A stretch of 64,000 nucleotides of DNA from Dactylosporangium roseum (lineage in GTDB: Bacteria > Actinomycetota > Actinomycetes > Mycobacteriales > Micromonosporaceae), in assembly GCF_025264685.1 (NCBI RefSeq), contig NZ_CP073721.1, positions 4,331,001 to 4,395,000 on the forward strand, read 5' to 3'. Below, one piece after another: positions 47,795 to 57,324 of this stretch. Numbering within the stretch: position 1 is the first letter of the stretch; each line of letters opens with the position of its first letter. The position numbers were made by a program, and so were the translations under genes. The notes under the pieces are model-generated. The model had not been told where the DNA came from, did not search any database, and worked only from the letters and a program-made list of their open reading frames with translations.

Positions 47795-48816
47795 CCGGGC
47801 ACCGACGCACGGGCCACCGCCACGCAGGCGTCGTCGCGGCGCACGCCGGCGTCACGCAGCAGCGTCGCGGCAACCAGCAGCGGGTCCTGGCGGGACAGTC
47901 CCGGATAGTCGGACAGGCGCCAGCGGTCCGACACGCCGTCGCTGTGCAGCACCACGACCGCCTCGGGCGGCAGCTCGTAGGCGAACTCGCGCACGCCGCG
48001 CGACTGGTGCCCGACGATGCCCGGCATGGCGACCATCCCGCGCCGCTCGCCGCCGGGCACCGCGATGCTGCCGGCGACGTTGCCGAGCCCGGCGAACCGG
48101 ACCGTGCCGCCTTCGAGGCGGGCGACCGACGCGGCGGCGCCCCGGGTGTGGGAGACGATCCGGTGGAGGTGCTCCAGGATCGCGCCGGGCGCGTCGAGCG
48201 CGGTCGCGTGGAACGCGTCGACGACGGCCGCCGCGGCGGTGCCGGCGAGGGCACCGTGGCCGAGGCCGTCGGCGACGAGCACGAGCAGTGCCCCGCCGTG
48301 GAGCCGGGCGGCGTACCGGTCGCCGCACACCTTCTCGCCGGTGATCGGCCGGCTGAGGCCCGCGACCGGCGGCTCGCCGGCCACGACGGCGCCGGCCGGC
48401 CAGAGCCGGGCGGCGAGGACCGTGCCCCGGCCCGGCACGGAGAAGCCGCCGGAGCTGTCGGAGAGGCGCCGGACGGCGCCGAGGCCGATGCCGAGCGTAC
48501 CGGCGGTGGAGTGCCCGTCGGCGGCGCTGAACGGCAGGTCGGCCATGCCGGGCCCGGTGTCGACGGCGACCAGCTCGATTCCGCCGATGTTGCCGCGGCG
48601 CAGGATCCGCACCGACAGCGCACCGGCGTCGGCGTGGCGGTGCAGGTTGCTGGCGAGCTCGGCGGCGACGATCGCCACCTCGCCCGCGCGCTGCTCGGTG
48701 AAGCCGAGCCGCCGCGCGCCGTCGCCCGCCAGCCGCCGGGCGATCCCGGCCGCGCCGCTGTCGTCGACCGCCACCCAGCCGAGCTCCTCGACGGCCGGCG
48801 GCGCCACGGCGATCAT
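47791..48816 (-). CDS. HATPase (RsbT-like) fused to PP2C (RsbX-like) phosphatase
   Basis: A 341-residue fusion. The first 130 residues are a GHKL ATPase (AAELASNLHRHADAG, DTGPGM, LGIGLGAVRRLSD). The rest is a PP2C-type phosphatase (CGDRYAARLHGG, VADGLGHG, LHSDGVSD, RRDDACVAVAR). In other actinobacteria and Bacillus, RsbX resets the stressosome by removing phosphate from RsbR/RsbS; the fused ATPase may target it. The ATG at 48816 overlaps the rsbT stop as ATGA, so I prefer it to the GTG at 48825. Confidence 0.88.
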   Translation of the reverse strand: MIAVAPPAVEELGWVAVDDSGAAGIARRLAGDGARRLGFTEQRAGEVAIVAAELASNLHRHADAGALSVRILRRGNIGGIELVAVDTGPGMADLPFSAADGHSTAGTLGIGLGAVRRLSDSSGGFSVPGRGTVLAARLWPAGAVVAGEPPVAGLSRPITGEKVCGDRYAARLHGGALLVLVADGLGHGALAGTAAAAVVDAFHATALDAPGAILEHLHRIVSHTRGAAASVARLEGGTVRFAGLGNVAGSIAVPGGERRGMVAMPGIVGHQSRGVREFAYELPPEAVVVLHSDGVSDRWRLSDYPGLSRQDPLLVAATLLRDAGVRRDDACVAVARASVPG

Positions 48817-49235
48817 CGGGCCCACTTGGTCACCGCGATGCGCGTACCGCCGCCGGGAGCCGTCTCGATCTCGAACTCGTCGACCAGCCGGCGGGACCCG
48901 CTCAGGCCGAGTCCCAGCCCACTGCCCGTGGTGTAGCCGTCGGTGAACGCGAGGTCGAGGTCGACGATGCCCGGGCCGGTGTCGGCGAACTCGGCCCGCA
49001 CCCCGGCCCGCCGGCCGTTGTGCACCTGGCCGACGGTGGCGTGTCCGCCACCGCCGTGGATGAGCGTGTTGCGGGCCAGCTCGCTGGCCGCGGTGACGAG
49101 CTTGGTCTGGTCGACCAGCGGCAGCTCGGCCGCGACGGCGGCGACCCGGACGGCCTGACGCACCCGCACGACGTCCTTGTCGTCGGCGATGTCCAGCCGG
49201 GTGGGTGCCTCGGCCGGCGACTCAGGCCGTGTCAT
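48813..49235 (-). CDS. rsbT: Stressosome switch kinase RsbT
   Basis: A 140-residue HATPase (RsbT family), which phosphorylates RsbR and RsbS in the stressosome and then leaves to activate a downstream phosphatase. Motifs: N box AASELARNTLIHGGGG, G1 FADTGPGIVD and G2 TGSGLGLGLSGSRRLVDEF. The ATG at 49235 is used; a TTG further up is unlikely. It lies 13 bases inside the upstream rsbS end in the same operon. Confidence 0.92.
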   Translation of the reverse strand: MTRPESPAEAPTRLDIADDKDVVRVRQAVRVAAVAAELPLVDQTKLVTAASELARNTLIHGGGGHATVGQVHNGRRAGVRAEFADTGPGIVDLDLAFTDGYTTGSGLGLGLSGSRRLVDEFEIETAPGGGTRIAVTKWAR

Positions 49236-49623
49236 CGTCGGCAACCGCGAGCACGCCGACGCCGTGAACCTGCTTGGTCTCGGCGAGGATCTCCAGGGCC
49301 TTGTCGACGTCGAGCGCCGTGCGCACCCCGTTGAGCGACAGGCCCAGCTCGACCAGCGTGATGGCGACGGCCGGACGCATGCCGACGACGACGGTCTCGG
49401 CGTCGAGGACCCGCGACACCGCGGCGATCGTCGACAGCATCCGGCCGATGAACGAGTCGACGATCTCCAGGGCTGAGATGTCGATGACGACTCCGCGGGC
49501 GCCGGTCTCCACGATCCGGTCGGAGAGGTCCTCCTGGAGTTGCAGGGCCGTCTGGTCGTCGAGGTCGATCTGGATCGACACCAGCAGGATGTCGCCGATC
49601 TTCAGGACGGGCACCCGGTCCAT
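49222..49623 (-). CDS. rsbS: Stressosome scaffold RsbS (STAS domain)
   Basis: A 133-residue single STAS domain. The phosphorylation site is conserved in ALEIVDSFIGRMLS (Ser57, equal to B. subtilis RsbS Ser59). VVVGMRPAVAITLVELGL is the usual STAS end. RsbS and RsbR co-assemble as the stressosome core and hold RsbT. Its ATG overlaps the RsbR stop, and its 3' end overlaps rsbT by 14 bases. Confidence 0.93.
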   Translation of the reverse strand: MDRVPVLKIGDILLVSIQIDLDDQTALQLQEDLSDRIVETGARGVVIDISALEIVDSFIGRMLSTIAAVSRVLDAETVVVGMRPAVAITLVELGLSLNGVRTALDVDKALEILAETKQVHGVGVLAVADDDTA

Positions 49624-50477
49624 CAGGCCGCCTTGCGTTTCACGAGCTCGACCCCGCTGGCCCGCAGCGCGTGCCGGAGCGCGTCGGCGAGGCTCGCCTT
49701 GGTGACGATGTCGCCGAACTCGATGCCCAGCGCGACGACGGTCTGGGCGATCTGCGGGCGGATGCCGGAGATGATGCACTCCGCGCCCATGAGCCGGGCC
49801 GCGACGACGGTCTTGAGGATGTGCTGGGCGACCTGCGTGTCGACGGCCGGCACGCCGGTGATGTCGACGATGGCGAAGCCCGAGCCGGTGTCGACGAGCG
49901 TCTGCAGCAGCTTCTCCATGACGACCTGCGCGCGGGCCGAGTCGAGGGTGCCGACCAGCGGCACGGCGACGACACCGTCCCACAGCTTCACGACGGGCGT
50001 GGACAGCTCCAGCAGTTGCTCGGTCTGGTCGGCGATGATCGACTCGCGGGCCTTCGTGTAGGTGTCGAAGGTGAACAGCCCCATCTCGTCGACCAGCAGC
50101 GACAGCGCCAGGAAGTCGGCCGGCCCCTGGTCGGCCGACTCGCCGTCGGCGAGGCCGAGCACGACCTCCTTGACCGTGAAGACCAGGTTGGCCGTCTCGA
50201 TCGGGGTGAAGCCCTGCCTGGCCCAGTCACGCGACAGGTCGCCGAGCGCGGCCCGCGACTCGGCGCCGCCGGCGCCCGCCAGGTCGCCGTCGGCCTCGCC
50301 CTCGAGCATGGCGAGCAGCGCCCCGTGGACCTCCTGCACCTGTCGGTGCAGCTCGGCGTCGGTGAGCCGGCCGCGCAGGGTGCGCGACGCGATCTCGGCC
50401 CACCGCTTGACGACGTCGTCCTCGTGCGACCGCAGAAGCACACTGAGTCGCTGTTTCGCCTCGGCGTTCACCTTCAC
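49623..50477 (-). CDS. rsbR: Stressosome sensor RsbR
   Basis: A 284-residue RsbR. The N-terminal RsbRD_N-type helical region (VLLRSHEDDVVKRWAEIA) is followed by a C-terminal STAS domain. Phosphorylatable Thr residues are conserved in VPLVGTLDSARAQ and DITGVPAVDTQVAQ, as in B. subtilis RsbR. No haem or flavin motif is seen, so the sensed signal is unknown. GTG at 50477 with GGGAG upstream is the best start; GTGs at 50486 and 50507 are alternatives. It heads the six-gene operon. Confidence 0.92.
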   Translation of the reverse strand: MKVNAEAKQRLSVLLRSHEDDVVKRWAEIASRTLRGRLTDAELHRQVQEVHGALLAMLEGEADGDLAGAGGAESRAALGDLSRDWARQGFTPIETANLVFTVKEVVLGLADGESADQGPADFLALSLLVDEMGLFTFDTYTKARESIIADQTEQLLELSTPVVKLWDGVVAVPLVGTLDSARAQVVMEKLLQTLVDTGSGFAIVDITGVPAVDTQVAQHILKTVVAARLMGAECIISGIRPQIAQTVVALGIEFGDIVTKASLADALRHALRASGVELVKRKAA

Positions 50478-50664
50478 CCGTGTCACTCCCGTCTGACCCT
50501 CGTTCACGTCGGACCAGACGGTACCGCCCCGCGACAGCCACGGCGAACGCGGGCTTGTTTGACGTGGTGCAAATGTCAAACGAGAAATCTCACATCAGGC
50601 CGCCGGAGAAGGCGCGGATGTCCCCGACCAGCAGGTCCGGTGCCTCCAGCGCGGCGAGCGACTC

Positions 50665-50720
50665 CATGATCATGGGAACGATCTGGCTATCGGGGCGGCC
50701 GCATCTTTCCCATGATCATG
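50665..50720. repeat. Family-2 intergenic hairpin (GATCATGGGAA)
   Basis: Arms CATGATCATGGGAACGAT (50665-50682) and 50703-50720 pair with one mismatch. The loop and outer sequence match the reverse complement of 18335-18400. No gene is seen in 50478-50827 apart from this hairpin and the mdh terminator. Confidence 0.85.
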
Positions 50721-50773
50721 AAACCGGGCGGCCCGGTCCGCGACGCCGTGGAGCGGCGCGGAGGCCGAACAGG

Positions 50774-50810
50774 GCAGCGCCCCGGGAGCGGGTCGCTCCC
50801 GGGGCGCTGC
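50774..50810 (-). terminator. mdh terminator
   Basis: A perfect 17-bp stem (GCAGCGCCCCGGGAGCG, 50774-50790, with 50794-50810) and a GGT loop, 18 bases beyond the mdh stop. Confidence 0.85.
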
Positions 50811-50827
50811 TCGCGAACAGGGGACCG

Positions 50828-51817
<990 letters not shown>

Positions 51818-52197
51818 GAGACTTCTCCAGCAGCAGTGGCGGGTGGGCTCTTCCGCATCAAACTATCGCGGCCCTCGATCATGGGAGCATTCGATGAGGT
51901 ACCGCGTGGTGTGTGCCACGAAAGGCCCGGAGTCCACGATGCGCTCGTGCGGTGCTTCCAGGCGGCGACGGTACCGGCCGACGGTGAACCCCGGGACGAT
52001 CCAGATCACCTTCCGCAAGTACACCACGACCGCCGCGACGCCGACGTGCTGGGCGACCGGAGTCGCCTGGAGTCGCCCGGAGTCGACCGTGCGCCCGGCG
52101 CGCGACGCCGCGCAACCCGATATCGTCCCGGCATGAGGCCTGGCGGCCTGACCGGTCCGGAACGAGGCGGAACGAGGCGGAACGAAGCGGAGGACGC
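51818..52197. other. Gene-free region with possible SPFH-type remnant and short tandem repeat
   Basis: No intact gene. On the minus strand, about 51880-52060 reads VVVYLRKVIWIVPGFTVGRY and a little more, which resembles the start of SPFH/band-7 proteins (IVPQGF...RYxRxL), but it lacks the rest and is probably decayed or chance. At 52161-52190 AACGAGGCGG is repeated three times before the aminotransferase. Confidence 0.45.
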
Positions 52198-53358
52198 ATG
52201 GCTGCGGCGGCCGGACCCACGATCCAGTACGTCGCCCGCGCCGGGATCCTCGACCTGGGCTGGGGCCATCCGCACCCGGCGGCGCTGCCGGTCGACGAGT
52301 GGGGCGAGGCGACCGGGGCGGCACTGCGGGAGCACGGGTGGCGCGGGCTCACGTACGGGTACGCGGCCGGCCCCGGCGAGCTCGTCGACTGGCTGTGCGC
52401 GCACCTGGCCGGCACCGACGGGCGCGGCCCGCGGCCGGCGGAGGTGTTCGTGACCGCCGGCGCGTCCCACGCCCTCGAGCTCGTGTCGTCGCTGCTGGTC
52501 TCCCCCGGCGACACCGTGCTCGTCGACACGCCCACATACCATCTCGCGCTGCGGGTGCTCACCGACCGGCGGGCGGACCTCGTCGGGGTGCCGTTCGCCG
52601 ACCCGGCCGCCGTCGCCGAGGCGGCGGCGCGGCTGCGCGGGGCCGGGCGGACCGTCCGGCTGGGCTACGTCGTGCCGACGTTCGGCAACCCGACCGGCGC
52701 GTCGCTGCCCGCCGACCGGCGCCGGGAGCTGCTGGCGGTGGCGGCGGCGTACGACCTGCTGGTGATCGAGGACGACACGTACCGGGAGCTGTCGTACGCC
52801 GGGCCGGCGCCCGCCTCGCTGTGGAGCGCCGACCACGGCGGGCGGGTGGTGCGGATCGGGTCGTTCGCCAAGACTGTCGCGCCGGGCCTGCGTCTGGGCT
52901 GGCTGACCGGCCCGCCGGAGCTCATCGGCGCGCTCACCGACCGCGGGTACGTCGACAGCGGCGGCGGGGTCAACCACACGGTGGCGCTGACGATGGCGAC
53001 GTTCGGGGCGTCCGGCGGGTACGCGCGGCACGTGGCCCGCGGCCGCGGGCGGTACAACTCCCAACGCGACGCCCTCGTGGCAGCGCTGCGCGCCGAGGGC
53101 CTGGACCCGCCACTGCCGGACGGCGGCTGGTTCGTCTGGCTCCCGCTGCCGGACGGTCTCACGGCGTCGGCGCTGCTGCCCCGGGCGGAGGCGGCCGGGG
53201 TGTCGTTCATGTGCGGGCGGCGGTTCCACGCGGGCGGCGGGCCGGACGACCACGTGCGGCTGTCGTACTCGATGCTCGGCCCCGGCGAGCTGGCCGAGGC
53301 CGCCAGGCGGCTCGCCACCGCCCTGCGCGGGTTCAGTCCCCGTCCAGCAGCTCGATGA
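52198..53358 (+). CDS. PLP-dependent aminotransferase (class I/II)
   Basis: A 386-residue fold-type I aminotransferase. The PLP Lys is in GSFAKTVAPGLRLGW, the pyridine-Asp/Asn region is VVPTFGNPTGAS, and a Tyr lies in VDTPTYHLAL. There is no N-terminal HTH, unlike MocR regulators. The closest group is the 2-aminoadipate/kynurenine aminotransferase-like set; the substrate is not clear. The ribosome binding site GGAGG lies four bases before the ATG. The end overlaps the convergent DUF72 gene by 26 bases. Confidence 0.9.
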   Translation: MAAAAGPTIQYVARAGILDLGWGHPHPAALPVDEWGEATGAALREHGWRGLTYGYAAGPGELVDWLCAHLAGTDGRGPRPAEVFVTAGASHALELVSSLLVSPGDTVLVDTPTYHLALRVLTDRRADLVGVPFADPAAVAEAAARLRGAGRTVRLGYVVPTFGNPTGASLPADRRRELLAVAAAYDLLVIEDDTYRELSYAGPAPASLWSADHGGRVVRIGSFAKTVAPGLRLGWLTGPPELIGALTDRGYVDSGGGVNHTVALTMATFGASGGYARHVARGRGRYNSQRDALVAALRAEGLDPPLPDGGWFVWLPLPDGLTASALLPRAEAAGVSFMCGRRFHAGGGPDDHVRLSYSMLGPGELAEAARRLATALRGFSPRPAAR

Positions 53359-53920
53359 GTTCGGCCGCGTTGCGCTGGGCGTAGTCGGAATAGCAGTTGT
53401 TCATGAGCACGTGGGTGTTCGACGCCGTGGCGGCAACCTCCCGCAGCTTCGGCACCCACTCGCGCAGTTCGTTGACGCTGTACTCGTAGCCGAACTTCTC
53501 GTGGATGTCCTTGCTCGTCCAGCGGTCGCTGCGGCCGTGGAAACGCATCATCGCCAGGTCGGCGGTGGCCTCCAGCACCGGCGGGACCGACGACTTGTGC
53601 CCCTGCGGCATGTCGACGCCGACGAACGGCAGCTCGTGCGCGCGCAGGAAGTCGAGCGTCTCGGCGGCGTTGTCGCCCTCGAACCACGACTTGTGCCGCA
53701 GCTCGACCGCGACCGGGCAGCGGACCGCACCGCAGAGCCGGGCGGTCTGCTCGTTCGGCGGGTGGTAGTAGGTGGCGTCGACCTCGACCAGCCCGAACTG
53801 CGACGCGTAATACGCCAGCCGCTGCTCGGCGGTGCCGGCGTCCGCCGGATACCACCCGGATTCCAGCAGCGTGGGGTCGGTCCACGATGCCGTGCCGACG
53901 TGGATGGCCATACCCTGCAT
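53333..53920 (-). CDS. DUF72 protein with internal deletion
   Basis: A 195-residue protein. It starts with MAIHVGTASWTDPTLLESGWYP and the TIM-barrel segment VEVDATYYHPPNEQTARL, as in normal DUF72 proteins of about 240-290 residues. Then CGAVRCPVAVELRHKSWFEG follows directly: the middle part, including the usual FxVKAHxxxTH strand and two helices, is missing. The remaining C-terminus (MRFHGRSDRW, YEYSVNELREW, HVLMNNCYSDYA) is normal. The deletion is in frame. The start codon is only one base from the divergent neighbour's GTG if ATG 53920 is used; ATG 53911 is an alternative. Confidence 0.82.
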   Translation of the reverse strand: MQGMAIHVGTASWTDPTLLESGWYPADAGTAEQRLAYYASQFGLVEVDATYYHPPNEQTARLCGAVRCPVAVELRHKSWFEGDNAAETLDFLRAHELPFVGVDMPQGHKSSVPPVLEATADLAMMRFHGRSDRWTSKDIHEKFGYEYSVNELREWVPKLREVAATASNTHVLMNNCYSDYAQRNAAELIELLDGD

Positions 53921-53921
53921 T

Positions 53922-55010
53922 GTGCTCTCTCTCGCCTGGCCGCACGTCCTGAGCTGGCGCTGCCGGCGACAACTCCTCCACCGGCCCACGCCCGACCCGC
54001 TCGCGGTCGTGCGGGCGCTGGCCGGCGTGCAGGCGCAGGTCGCCTCCGCCGCCGAGCAGGCCGTCGCCGCCCGCCAGCCGGTGCCCGACCCGGCGTCGGT
54101 GCGCGCGGCCGTGGCCGCCAAGCGGCTGGTAAAAACGTGGGCGGCCCGCGGCACGCTGCACCTGCTCGACGTCGCCGAGGCCCCGGCCCACCTCGCGCTG
54201 CTCGCCGCCGCCCGGACCTGGGAGAGGCCGTCCTGGCAGCAGACGTTCGTCACGGCCGGACAACTGGAGAAGATCAGCGCCGCGGCGTGGGAGGCGCTCG
54301 ACGGTACCGTCCTGAGCCGCGCCGAGCTGACCACCGCGATCGTGGAACACGCCGGCGACCCGGACCTCGACCGGCACCTGCGTTCCGGCTGGGGCACGGT
54401 GCTCAAGCCCCTCGCCTGGCAGGGCCTCCTGGTCTACGGACCGGCCGACGGCGGCACCGTGACCTTCACGCGCCCGGACACGTTCCTGCCCGGCTGGGCG
54501 GGACTGCCGTCCGCGGCGGATGCGGCGCGGGTGGTGATCCCGGCGTACCTCGGTGCGTTCGGTCCGGCGTCGTCCGCCACGTTCGACCAGTGGCTGATCC
54601 GCGGCCAGTCGAGGAAGGCCATGCTGAGGGGCTGGTTCAAGGCTCTGCTGGCCGATGGTGTCCTGACCGAGGTGGAGGTCGACGGCGAACGGCTCTTCGC
54701 CCGGACGGCCGACCTGGACTCCCTGGCCGCCGCGGACCCGGCCGGCTTCGGCGAGGTCCGGCTGCTGCCCGCGTTCGACCAGTTCGTGCTGGGCCCGGGC
54801 ACGGCCGACACCCGGGTGGTCCCGCCCGGCCGCCGGCCCGAGATCAGCCGCACGGCGGGCTGGATCTCCCCGGTGGTGGCCCATCGCGGCCGGGTGGCCG
54901 GCACCTGGGACCGTACCGACGGCGAGGTGACCGTGAACCTGTTCCCCGAGCACGGCGAGGTCCCCGCCACGTCGTTGCGCGACGAGATCGCCCGCGTGAG
55001 CACCTCCTGA
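53922..55010 (+). CDS. AlkZ-like winged-helix protein (HTH_42)
   Basis: A 362-residue HTH_42-family protein. It has GVQAQVASAAEQAVAAR (Gln37 and Gln39), the QxQ pattern of AlkZ/AlkX DNA glycosylases, which unhook crosslinked or alkylated bases, and a C-terminal RLLPAFDQFVLGPG. Family assignment is good; a repair role is inference. The start is the GTG at 53922, one base from the opposite gene's possible start, so its promoter must lie inside the DUF72 gene. It is a relative of the protein at 91-1257. IS insertion occurred 12 bases after its stop. Confidence 0.85.
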   Translation: MLSLAWPHVLSWRCRRQLLHRPTPDPLAVVRALAGVQAQVASAAEQAVAARQPVPDPASVRAAVAAKRLVKTWAARGTLHLLDVAEAPAHLALLAAARTWERPSWQQTFVTAGQLEKISAAAWEALDGTVLSRAELTTAIVEHAGDPDLDRHLRSGWGTVLKPLAWQGLLVYGPADGGTVTFTRPDTFLPGWAGLPSAADAARVVIPAYLGAFGPASSATFDQWLIRGQSRKAMLRGWFKALLADGVLTEVEVDGERLFARTADLDSLAAADPAGFGEVRLLPAFDQFVLGPGTADTRVVPPGRRPEISRTAGWISPVVAHRGRVAGTWDRTDGEVTVNLFPEHGEVPATSLRDEIARVSTS

Positions 55011-55022
55011 CCGTTGATCATG

Positions 55023-56562
55023 CAAGACCGGGAAGTTAAGCCGCTGGGGCTGTTGTCAATGGGCTGGTTGATGTGCCGATAGCGATGGCGATGTCGGTGA
55101 TCCGGTGGATGATCTTCGGGGTTTTCAGGTTCTTGTAGGCGTAACGGGAGATCGGCCGTTTCACCACACGTGGGCTGATCCGGGCGCGTCGGGCCGGTAG
55201 CAGGTCAGCCAGCACAGCACGACCGATCGCACCGACCAGGTCGACCGCGATAGTGATCACCCCGACAGCGCGGATGGTCAGATCGCGGGCGGTCTGCACG
55301 GCGATGGTGAAGCTGGCCCGGTCCGGGTCGGCCCCGGTGGTGTCCGTGGCCCAGGTCATCGTCTGCCGCAGCGCCTGATAGACGGTCAGCAGTGCGTAGA
55401 GTTCCTGATCGACGCCGTCCGGAGTGGTCGAACGCAGCACCCGCCCAGCCAGCAGGGTGTGCTTGATCGCCAGGAAGGTCGACTCGACCTCCCACCGCTC
55501 GTGGTAGAGCTCGATCAGCGCCCCGGCCGGATAGCGGCGCTCGTCGGTGAGGGTAGTGACCAGCCGCCAGACACCGGTACGGGTCGAACCATCCGCACAG
55601 GACAGCGTGACGACCGCCTCGACCACCCGAACCCGCACCCCAGCCACCACACTGGCGTAGGAACCGTCACCAAGACGGTCCAGCACCGGCAGCTTGCGAC
55701 TGGACTTGACCCGCAGCAACAACCCCGCCCCAGCGGCGGTGACCTTCGTCATGAACATGTTGGTGTCATAGCCACGGTCGGCCAGCAGCAGCATTCCCGG
55801 CCGCAGCAGACCCAGCAACCCCACGGCATAACTGGTCTCACCACTCTCACCACCCACGCCGGTACCGAACACCGCACCGAACACCGCCCGAGTCCCGGTC
55901 TCCACCAACGCCACCACCCGCACCAGCGGATACCCCGGCTCACCGGCACGGGCCATCCGCTTGCCGTACACCGCCCGATTCGCCGGCGAATCCGGCACAT
56001 TCACCGTGGACCCGTCGATCGCCACCGTACGCAGCCCCCGCCACCACGCCCCGACCGTGTCGCGACCCGCCACCGGCCCGGCCAGAGTCTGGAACAACCG
56101 CCGCAGCGGCGGCACCCCCACCCGCCGCCGCGCCTGCGCCAACCCCGACGACGACGGACACACCCCCAACCCGGCCACCACACCCAACCCACCGACCAAC
56201 GCTCCCCACACCCGCCGATACGACAACGAGCCGAACAACCCCAACCCCAACAGCCAATACACCACCACCCGCGACGGCAACCGCCGCACCCGCCGCTGCA
56301 CCCGCCCCGTCTCGGCCAACACCGCATCCACCAACTCCACCGGCACAGCCCGGGTCAACTCACCCAGATGCCCCGCCGCGAACACCCCCACCGGCACCGA
56401 CCCGACCCCGGCAATGACAGACTCCTCCGACAACGGGACTCCCCCCACAGGCTGATCTTGATCGACTGCCTGTTCTACCGGAGTCCCGTTGCCTTATCAC
56501 CCCACCACACCGCAACCACACACCCTTGACAGCAACCCTCACGACTTAACTTCCCGGTCTTG
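55023..56562. mobile_element. Intact IS4-family insertion sequence, 1540 bp
   Basis: Terminal inverted repeats CAAGACCGGGAAGTTAAG (left) and the same read inward from the right end are perfect over at least 18 bp. The single gene (55036-56448) is an intact IS4 transposase. The 10-bp target duplication shows a recent insertion. Confidence 0.95.
55036..56448 (-). CDS. IS4-family transposase
   Basis: A 470-residue DDE transposase. The first Asp is in VAIDGSTVNVPDSPAN (about 141), the second in LLADRGYDTN (about 223) and the Glu in YHERWEVESTFLAIK (about 312-326), which is the exact IS4 signature Y-(2)-R-(3)-E-(6)-K. The N-terminal helical domain has VVYWLLGLGLFGSLSYRRVW. The C-terminus (ISRYAYKNLKTPKIIHRITD) is basic and aromatic and includes the right-side DNA-contact tail. 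The protein looks intact and active, unlike the IS copy at 18401. Confidence 0.95.
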   Translation of the reverse strand: MGGVPLSEESVIAGVGSVPVGVFAAGHLGELTRAVPVELVDAVLAETGRVQRRVRRLPSRVVVYWLLGLGLFGSLSYRRVWGALVGGLGVVAGLGVCPSSSGLAQARRRVGVPPLRRLFQTLAGPVAGRDTVGAWWRGLRTVAIDGSTVNVPDSPANRAVYGKRMARAGEPGYPLVRVVALVETGTRAVFGAVFGTGVGGESGETSYAVGLLGLLRPGMLLLADRGYDTNMFMTKVTAAGAGLLLRVKSSRKLPVLDRLGDGSYASVVAGVRVRVVEAVVTLSCADGSTRTGVWRLVTTLTDERRYPAGALIELYHERWEVESTFLAIKHTLLAGRVLRSTTPDGVDQELYALLTVYQALRQTMTWATDTTGADPDRASFTIAVQTARDLTIRAVGVITIAVDLVGAIGRAVLADLLPARRARISPRVVKRPISRYAYKNLKTPKIIHRITDIAIAIGTSTSPLTTAPAA

Positions 56563-57324
56563 GTTGATCATGGGGTCGGGCGGCCTGGCGGCGGGCGGCA
56601 GATAGCATGAAGTCGGGCGGCACGGCGGCAGACGGCGTGACGGCGGACTGCGCGGAACGCGCGCCGGTCGGCGCGCTTCGGCGGCGGCACCGCCGAGCCC
56701 CGCGACCGATTTGCCGGTCTTGTCCGGGTTGACCAGGAGCTGCTGGGCTCGACGTTGCGGCTTTACATGATCATGGGAAAGATGTGGCCGCCCTGGCGGC
56801 CGCATCTTTCCCATGATCATGCGGTCGGTCGGCCCGGAACGCGCCGCACCGGTCCAGCCGCGACCGTGAGCGGCAGACACCCGCTCGCACGACCGTGCGT
56901 CACCATCCCGTAACGCAACACCGGGATTGCCCGCCGACCGCACGGCTCAGCTACGCGGCCTTGCCTCGGAGCCCCGAATCCTCCAAGATCACGCGGCCCG
57001 GCGGCACACCTGGGCAACGCATCCGGGCAGCATGGCCGGGCGATACAACGGGCACCGCGACCAGGCGATCCAGCCCACCGGCGAGCCAACCTACGAACAG
57101 CACGCCCCACAGCCCGCCCCGGTCAAAGACGCCCGAGCAACCACGACCCGCGAGCGGCGCAACCGTGCGGCCCGGCCCGGGCGCCTCAGGCCGAGGACAA
57201 CCCAACCGGGCCACACCCGGGCCGGAAACCGAACCGGGCGCCGACCATACTTCGGCGGCCGGGGCGGAAGCGCCGAACCGGGCGGCGACCACATCCCGGC
57301 GGCCGGGCCGGTGGCGGGAGAGCG
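56563..57324. other. Gene-free region holding the longest dispersed-repeat copy
   Basis: About 760 bases without a supported gene; open frames are Arg/Pro/Gly-rich with no domain. Bases 56577-56765 share pieces with 20046-20100. A family-2 hairpin is at 56766-56821, and 56822-56935 matches (reverse complement) 18232-18340. The remainder up to the nth stop shows nothing I can name. Confidence 0.6.
56766..56821. repeat. Family-2 intergenic hairpin, best copy
   Basis: Arms CATGATCATGGGAAAGATG (56766-56784) and 56803-56821 are perfect over 19 bp, with an inner stem GGCCGCC/GGCGGCC. Flanks match other repeat copies. Confidence 0.9.

Larger units (their letters stand above)
55013..56572. repeat. 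10-bp target-site duplication flanking the IS4 element
   Basis: GTTGATCATG occurs at 55013-55022 and again at 56563-56572, directly at the two ends of the IS. The length fits IS4-family elements. The duplicated sequence contains TGATCATG, the core of the family-2 hairpins. Confidence 0.95.

Noticed and set aside
52006..53253. Minus-strand frames opposite the aminotransferase
   Set aside because: Shadows; the plus-strand gene has a complete PLP-enzyme motif set and a ribosome binding site.
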